Positions 7,076 to 9,862 of a DNA stretch of 9,862 nt are shown piece by piece. This DNA comes from an uncultured bacterium. Its GTDB lineage: Bacteria > Bacillota > Clostridia > Oscillospirales > Oscillospiraceae. The notes below the pieces were generated by a model that did not search any database, was not told where the DNA came from, and worked only from the letters and a program-made list of their open reading frames with translations. A program made the position numbers and the translations under genes. The stretch covers positions 1-9,862 of the forward strand of contig CAJMQR010000034.1 of NCBI GenBank assembly GCA_905215665.1. The letters run 5' to 3'. The stretch's first letter is position 1, and the number at the start of each line of letters is the position of its first letter.

Positions 7076-9025
7076 ATGTGTGATTCCTGTAAGAAAAAAT
7101 TCTATATCACCACGCCGATCTATTATCCGTCGGATAAGCTTCACATCGGTCACACCTACTGCACGGTAGCCACCGACACCATGGCGCGCTACAAGCGCCT
7201 GCGCGGCTATGACGTGATGTTCCTCACCGGCACCGACGAGCACGGCCAGAAGATCGAAACGAAGGCCGCCGCCGCAGGTATCACGCCGAAGGAGTTTGTC
7301 GACCGCATCGTCACCGGAGAAAAGGGCGTCCTTGATCTCTGGAAGCTGATGAACATCTCCTATGACCGTTTTATCCGCACCACGGATGACTACCACGTCG
7401 AATCCGTGCAGAAAATCTTCCGCAAAATGTATGAAAAAGGCGACATCTACAAGGGCACCTATCAGGGGATGTACTGCACACCCTGCGAATCCTTCTGGAC
7501 GGCCAGCCAGCTTAAGGACGGCAAATGCCCGGACTGCGGCCGCGAGTGCCAGCCCGCGGAGGAAGAAGCCTACTTTTTCCGCCTCTCCAAATACGCTCAG
7601 CCCGTGCGCGAGCTGCTGCTGAACACGGATTTTCTGGAGCCGCGCAGCCGCGTCAACGAGATGGTCAACAACTTCATCGATGCCGGTCTGGAGGATCTGT
7701 GCGTCTCCCGCACCAGCTTCAAATGGGGCATCCCGGTGGACTTTGATCCCGGCCATGTGGTCTATGTCTGGGTGGACGCGCTGTTCAATTACACCACCGC
7801 TCTGGGCCTGTTCAATGACCGCTATGACGACTATGAAAAATACTGGCCGGCGGACGTGCATTTCGTCGGTAAGGAGATCGTCCGCTTCCATTCCATTATC
7901 TGGCCGGCCATGCTCATGAGCATGGGTATGCCCCTGCCGAAAAAAGTCTTCGGTCACGGCTGGCTGCTTCTGGGCGGCGGCAAAATGTCCAAATCCAAGG
8001 GCAATGTGGTCGATCCCTATCTGCTGGCCGAGCGCTACGGCACGGACGCTCTGCGCTTCTTCCTGCTGCGCAGCTTCCCCTTCGGCTCGGACGGCAACTT
8101 CTCCAACGAGCTGCTGATCTCCTGCATCAATACGGACCTTGCCAACGACCTCGGAAACCTTGTCTCCCGTACCGTCGCCATGGTGCAGAAGTATTTCGGC
8201 GGGAAGCTTCCTGCGGAGCAGATCGGCTGCCCCGAACAGGACGCCGCGCTGACGGAGATGGCCGCTGCGCTGCATGAAAAATACGAGGAGCAGATGGAGC
8301 ATTTCATGTTCCACAATGCTCTGAACGAGGTCTTTACCGTCATTTCCCGCGCCAACAAGTATATTGACGAGACGGCGCCCTGGATTCTTGCAAAGGACGA
8401 GGTCAACCGCCCCCGGCTGGCGCGCGTGATGTATCAGCTTCTGGAGACAATCCGCATCTGCGCCGGGATGCTCCTGCCCTTCATGCCGCAGACGGCGGAG
8501 GAAATCCTGCGCCGCATCGGCGCGGGGAATACGGACTGGGACAGCCTGTGTTCCTTCGGCGTGCTTCCCGTAGAAGCCGCCGTGCAGGCAGGCCCCGCGC
8601 TCTTCCCCCGCATCGATCTGGAAAAGGAGCTTGCCGAGCTTGAGAAGATCGAGAAGGCCGCTGCCGCTCCGCAGGAGGCACCGCTTCCGGAGCCGCTGCC
8701 CCCGGTCAGCTTCGACGAGTTCTGCAAGGTGGAGATGACCGTTGTGAAGGTTCTCTCCTGCGAGAATGTCAAAAAGTCCGAAAAGCTCCTGAAGTTCAGC
8801 CTGGACGACGGCACCGGCACACCCCGGCAGATTCTCTCTGGCATCGCGAAATACTACAAGCCGGAGGAGCTGGTGGGCAAGACCTTGGTCGCGGTGACCA
8901 ATCTGCCGCCCCGCAAAATGATGGGGCAGGAGTCCCGCGGGATGCTGCTGTCCGCCGAGCGCGGCGATAAGCTGAATCTTGTGATGCTGGACGACAAAAT
9001 CCCCGCCGGTTCCCGGCTGGTGTAA
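7076..9025 (+). CDS. metG: Methionine--tRNA ligase with C-terminal tRNA-binding domain
   Basis: A 649-aa class I aminoacyl-tRNA synthetase that charges tRNA-Met and initiator tRNA in the cytoplasm. Visible parts in order: the Rossmann catalytic domain with HIGH at residues 23-26 (KLHIGHTY) and GTDEHGQKIE (52-61); a zinc knuckle with Cys134, Cys137, Cys151 and Cys154 (CTPC...CPDC); KMSKS at 303-307; an anticodon-binding helical domain (about 345-490); a charged, proline- and alanine-rich linker (about 515-545); and an EMAP-II-like tRNA-binding OB-fold domain (about 546-649, ending GDKLNLVMLDDKIPAGSRLV). The Firmicutes/Thermus-like length and dimerising OB-fold tail are normal. The start ATG at 7076 has GAAGG about 8 nt upstream. 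The short MCDSC prefix before the usual KKFYITTPIYYP start is slightly unusual. A strong terminator follows the stop by 20 nt. Confidence 0.98.
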   Translation: MCDSCKKKFYITTPIYYPSDKLHIGHTYCTVATDTMARYKRLRGYDVMFLTGTDEHGQKIETKAAAAGITPKEFVDRIVTGEKGVLDLWKLMNISYDRFIRTTDDYHVESVQKIFRKMYEKGDIYKGTYQGMYCTPCESFWTASQLKDGKCPDCGRECQPAEEEAYFFRLSKYAQPVRELLLNTDFLEPRSRVNEMVNNFIDAGLEDLCVSRTSFKWGIPVDFDPGHVVYVWVDALFNYTTALGLFNDRYDDYEKYWPADVHFVGKEIVRFHSIIWPAMLMSMGMPLPKKVFGHGWLLLGGGKMSKSKGNVVDPYLLAERYGTDALRFFLLRSFPFGSDGNFSNELLISCINTDLANDLGNLVSRTVAMVQKYFGGKLPAEQIGCPEQDAALTEMAAALHEKYEEQMEHFMFHNALNEVFTVISRANKYIDETAPWILAKDEVNRPRLARVMYQLLETIRICAGMLLPFMPQTAEEILRRIGAGNTDWDSLCSFGVLPVEAAVQAGPALFPRIDLEKELAELEKIEKAAAAPQEAPLPEPLPPVSFDEFCKVEMTVVKVLSCENVKKSEKLLKFSLDDGTGTPRQILSGIAKYYKPEELVGKTLVAVTNLPPRKMMGQESRGMLLSAERGDKLNLVMLDDKIPAGSRLV

Positions 9026-9045
9026 GCGATTATTGCGAATATCCT

Positions 9046-9083
9046 AAACGGCGCAGGTCAGTCACTGACCTGCGCCGTTTTTC
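9046..9083 (+). terminator. Rho-independent terminator after metG
   Basis: A perfect 16-bp stem (arms 9046-9061 and 9065-9080, AAACGGCGCAGGTCAG and its complement) with a TCA loop, followed by a T-run continuing to 9082. On the minus strand the same hairpin holds the last codons and the stop of the small gene, so it may end transcription from both sides, although the T-run is poorer in that direction. Confidence 0.92.
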
Positions 9084-9258
9084 TTCTCATGGACTTCAGC
9101 TCGATCACATCCGCTTCAACATAGAGAGACTCCGCCTGAAGCAGCGCCGCGCGGAGCGCGCGGGCGTAGGGAAGTGCCAGCGGGATGCGCTCCAATGGCT
9201 CGATCACCCCGTCCACTGCGCCGCACAGCACGGCGTACATTTTCTGATAATCTGCCAT
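9058..9258 (-). CDS. Small conserved-looking protein of unknown function (66 aa)
   Basis: Not assignable to a characterised family. It is probably real: ATG at 9258 has a near-perfect AAGGAGG 5 nt upstream, a TTGACA/TATTCT promoter lies just beyond, and it is divergent from an XRE regulator. The sequence reads as a helical, soluble protein: MADYQKMYAVLCGAVDGVIE, then a proline-bounded LERIPLALPYARAL, then a helix with QAESLYVEAD, and a basic tail (KSMRRK). No signal peptide, membrane span or metal motif is visible. It resembles short hypothetical proteins I associate with Clostridia (DYQKMY start and QAE.LY helix), but this is recollection, not a search. The last residues and the TGA stop lie inside the metG terminator hairpin, so the C-terminal tail may be an add-on. 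It is likely controlled by the neighbouring regulator through the shared operators. Confidence 0.75.
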   Translation of the reverse strand: MADYQKMYAVLCGAVDGVIEPLERIPLALPYARALRAALLQAESLYVEADVIELKSMRRKTAQVSD

Positions 9259-9273
9259 GACTGCCTCCTTAAA

Positions 9274-9291
9274 TTACCCGAATATAGGTAA
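9274..9291. promoter_or_regulatory. Operator-like site O1
   Basis: TTACCCGAATATAGGTAA, an imperfect 18-bp inverted repeat with half-sites TTACC/GGTAA. It covers the predicted transcription start of the 66-aa gene (about 9289) and lies just before its ribosome binding site. It shares the TWACCC-N6-GGGTAA pattern with two further sites 48 and 96 bp away. Confidence 0.7.
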
Positions 9292-9295
9292 CTCA

Positions 9296-9324
9296 AGAAT
9301 ACCAAAATAAACGCCGGATGTCAA
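9296..9324 (-). promoter_or_regulatory. Sigma-A promoter for the 66-aa gene
   Basis: On the minus strand, a perfect TTGACA (9319-9324), a 17-bp spacer and TATTCT (9296-9301). The -35 overlaps O2 by 3 bp and the -10 sits 4 bp before O1, so a bound repressor would block it. Confidence 0.7.
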
Positions 9325-9339
9325 CCCGTATTCGGGTAA
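9322..9339. promoter_or_regulatory. Operator-like site O2
   Basis: CAACCCGTATTCGGGTAA, 18 bp, with the perfect core ACCCG-TATT-CGGGT. It lies between the two divergent promoters, touching the -35 of the leftward promoter and ending 2 bp before the -35 of the rightward one. Confidence 0.75.
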
Positions 9340-9341
9340 TC

Positions 9342-9369
9342 TTGCCTGTTTTTACTGTTATTCTATTTT
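9342..9369 (+). promoter_or_regulatory. Probable promoter for the XRE regulator
   Basis: TTGCCT at 9342-9347, a 16-bp spacer and TATTTT at 9364-9369, immediately followed by O3. Both boxes are imperfect (4 of 6 each), so the exact boxes are uncertain. A TGT-TATTCT extended -10 at 9356-9364 is an alternative. Confidence 0.45.
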
Positions 9370-9387
9370 TAACCCAAAAACGGGTAA
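9370..9387. promoter_or_regulatory. Operator-like site O3
   Basis: TAACCCAAAAACGGGTAA, 18 bp, with half-sites TAACCC/GGGTAA. It covers the predicted start of the regulator transcript and ends 21 bp before its ATG, consistent with autorepression. Confidence 0.7.
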
Positions 9388-9408
9388 GAACAGAAACGGA
9401 GATTGCCA

Positions 9409-9657
9409 ATGGAATACTCTTCTCTCTACGTCCGGCGAATCCGGGAGCTTTGCCGTCAGCGCGGCATCACAATCAACAAGCTGGCGACAATGAGCGGCAT
9501 CAAGCAATCGACGCTGGACAACATCGTCCGGGGCCTGACAAAGAACCCCCGCGTCATGACACTGCACAGGATCGCGCTGGCCTTTAACATGACGCTCGCG
9601 GAATTTTTGGATTTTAAAGATTTGAACGACTATGCCTTTGATGAGGACGAAGCATGA
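9409..9657 (+). CDS. XRE/Cro-CI family helix-turn-helix regulator
   Basis: An 82-aa DNA-binding protein made of almost nothing but the HTH domain. Residues 5-67 match the XRE fold: RIRELCRQRGITINKLATMS (10-29) spans helix 1 and helix 2, and GIKQSTLDNIVRG (30-42) is the turn and recognition helix. TLHRIALAFNMTLAEFLDF (51-69) is the standard closing segment. A short acidic tail (DEDEA) ends the protein, and there is no ligand-binding or peptidase domain. ATG at 9409 is chosen because CGGAG lies 7 nt upstream; a TTG two codons earlier would sit almost on the Shine-Dalgarno sequence. Three palindromic sites in the preceding 135 bp suggest it represses both itself and the divergent 66-aa gene, which is inferred from layout. 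Regulators of this size occur in prophages, toxin-antitoxin loci and free-standing chromosomal positions. Confidence 0.9.
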   Translation: MEYSSLYVRRIRELCRQRGITINKLATMSGIKQSTLDNIVRGLTKNPRVMTLHRIALAFNMTLAEFLDFKDLNDYAFDEDEA

Positions 9658-9665
9658 TGCAGAAA

Positions 9666-9679
9666 CCGGCCGCGGCCGG
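9666..9679. repeat. Perfect GC-only palindrome after the regulator
   Basis: CCGGCCGCGGCCGG reads the same on both strands. It starts 9 nt after the regulator stop. It could fold as a short hairpin but has no T-run after it. A second small hairpin, CTGCGC-GAA-GCGCAG (9704-9718), follows. Confidence 0.5.
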
Positions 9680-9730
9680 AATATCGTGGATCGTCTGCAC
9701 GGTCTGCGCGAAGCGCAGCAGCGATGAAAC

Positions 9731-9762
9731 AAGCCCGCCATGCGCACGCATGGCGGGCTTTG
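9731..9762. terminator. Probable terminator downstream of the XRE regulator (may act both ways)
   Basis: A perfect inverted repeat from 9731 to 9760, AAGCCCGCCATGCG joined to its complement through a very short loop. The tail is only CTTTGC on the plus strand and lacks a run of Ts on the minus strand too, so efficiency is uncertain. Confidence 0.6.
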
Positions 9763-9771
9763 CAGACTGTC

Positions 9772-9796
9772 AAAAAACCTTTTTGGCCAAAGGTTT
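9772..9796 (-). terminator. Minus-strand intrinsic terminator for a gene entering from the right
   Basis: In minus-strand sense, AAACCTTT (9789-9796) and AAAGGTTT (9775-9782) pair around a GGCCAA loop, and the T-run continues to 9772, giving six Ts in a row. This points to a leftward gene ending near the right edge of the window. Confidence 0.6.
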
Positions 9797-9814
9797 CGGA
9801 GGGAAGAAAAGTGT

Positions 9815-9841
9815 GAAAGGAAACCGTCAGGGTTTCCTTTC
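9815..9841. repeat. Inverted repeat near the right edge
   Basis: GAAAGGAAACC-GTCAG-GGTTTCCTTTC, a perfect 11-bp stem with a 5-nt loop. It sits about 20 bp from the minus-strand terminator and may be a companion terminator or the end of an incoming minus-strand gene. Confidence 0.55.
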
Positions 9842-9862
9842 GCGTTCAATCACCCGCCGCAG

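Noticed and set aside
7028..8314. A 428-codon open frame on the minus strand opposite metG
   Set aside because: It runs antisense through the catalytic core of MetRS, including the KMSKS region, has no credible ribosome binding site and matches no family.
9654..9862. Open frame starting at an ATGA overlap with the end of the XRE gene and running off the right edge
   Set aside because: It would translate straight through three hairpins and a terminator. The protein looks like random GC-rich sequence, although the overlapping start is suggestive.
9828..9862. Possible C-terminus of a minus-strand gene (LRRVIERERKP then stop)
   Set aside because: Only 11 codons are visible and two other minus frames also end here, so the frame cannot be chosen. 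The minus-strand terminator does suggest some incoming gene.

Overview
This window looks like chromosomal DNA from a GC-rich member of the Clostridia, most likely Oscillospiraceae-like gut Firmicutes. The evidence is the gene order U32-maf-mreC-mreD-mrdA, strong AGGAGG-type ribosome binding sites, TTG starts, sigma-A type promoters, intrinsic terminators with T-runs, a VanZ-family gene, and a long MetRS with a C-terminal tRNA-binding domain. No species can be named from the sequence alone.

Left half (1-6110, all minus strand): one tightly packed transcription unit, read from right to left. It holds a U32 peptidase-family/RlhA-type protein, then Maf nucleotide pyrophosphatase, MreC, MreD and penicillin-binding protein 2. 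The last is cut by the window edge just after its KTG box. Gaps are 13, 19 and 21 nt, and mreD and mrdA overlap by 14 nt. The last three genes build the elongasome for side-wall peptidoglycan synthesis: MreC and MreD are membrane scaffold and regulators, PBP2 is the transpeptidase. No mreB lies between maf and mreC.

Centre (6111-6642): a divergent intergenic region of about 530 bp. It carries a promoter at each end with the same 12-base -10 region, and both predicted transcripts begin with a hairpin. About 330 bp between the promoters has no recognisable gene.

Right-centre (6643-9083, plus strand): a VanZ-family membrane protein and methionyl-tRNA synthetase, 22 nt apart, driven by a good sigma-A promoter and closed by a 16-bp-stem terminator.

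Right end (9058-9862): a divergent pair, a 66-aa protein of unknown function (minus) and an 82-aa XRE-type HTH regulator (plus). They share a compact intergenic region with three 18-bp palindromic sites spaced exactly 48 bp apart. The outer two sites lie at the two predicted transcription starts and the middle one touches the -35 regions, which looks like an autoregulated switch. A run of inverted repeats and terminators follows the regulator. This pair is the least conventional part of the window; the rest is core housekeeping and cell-shape DNA.
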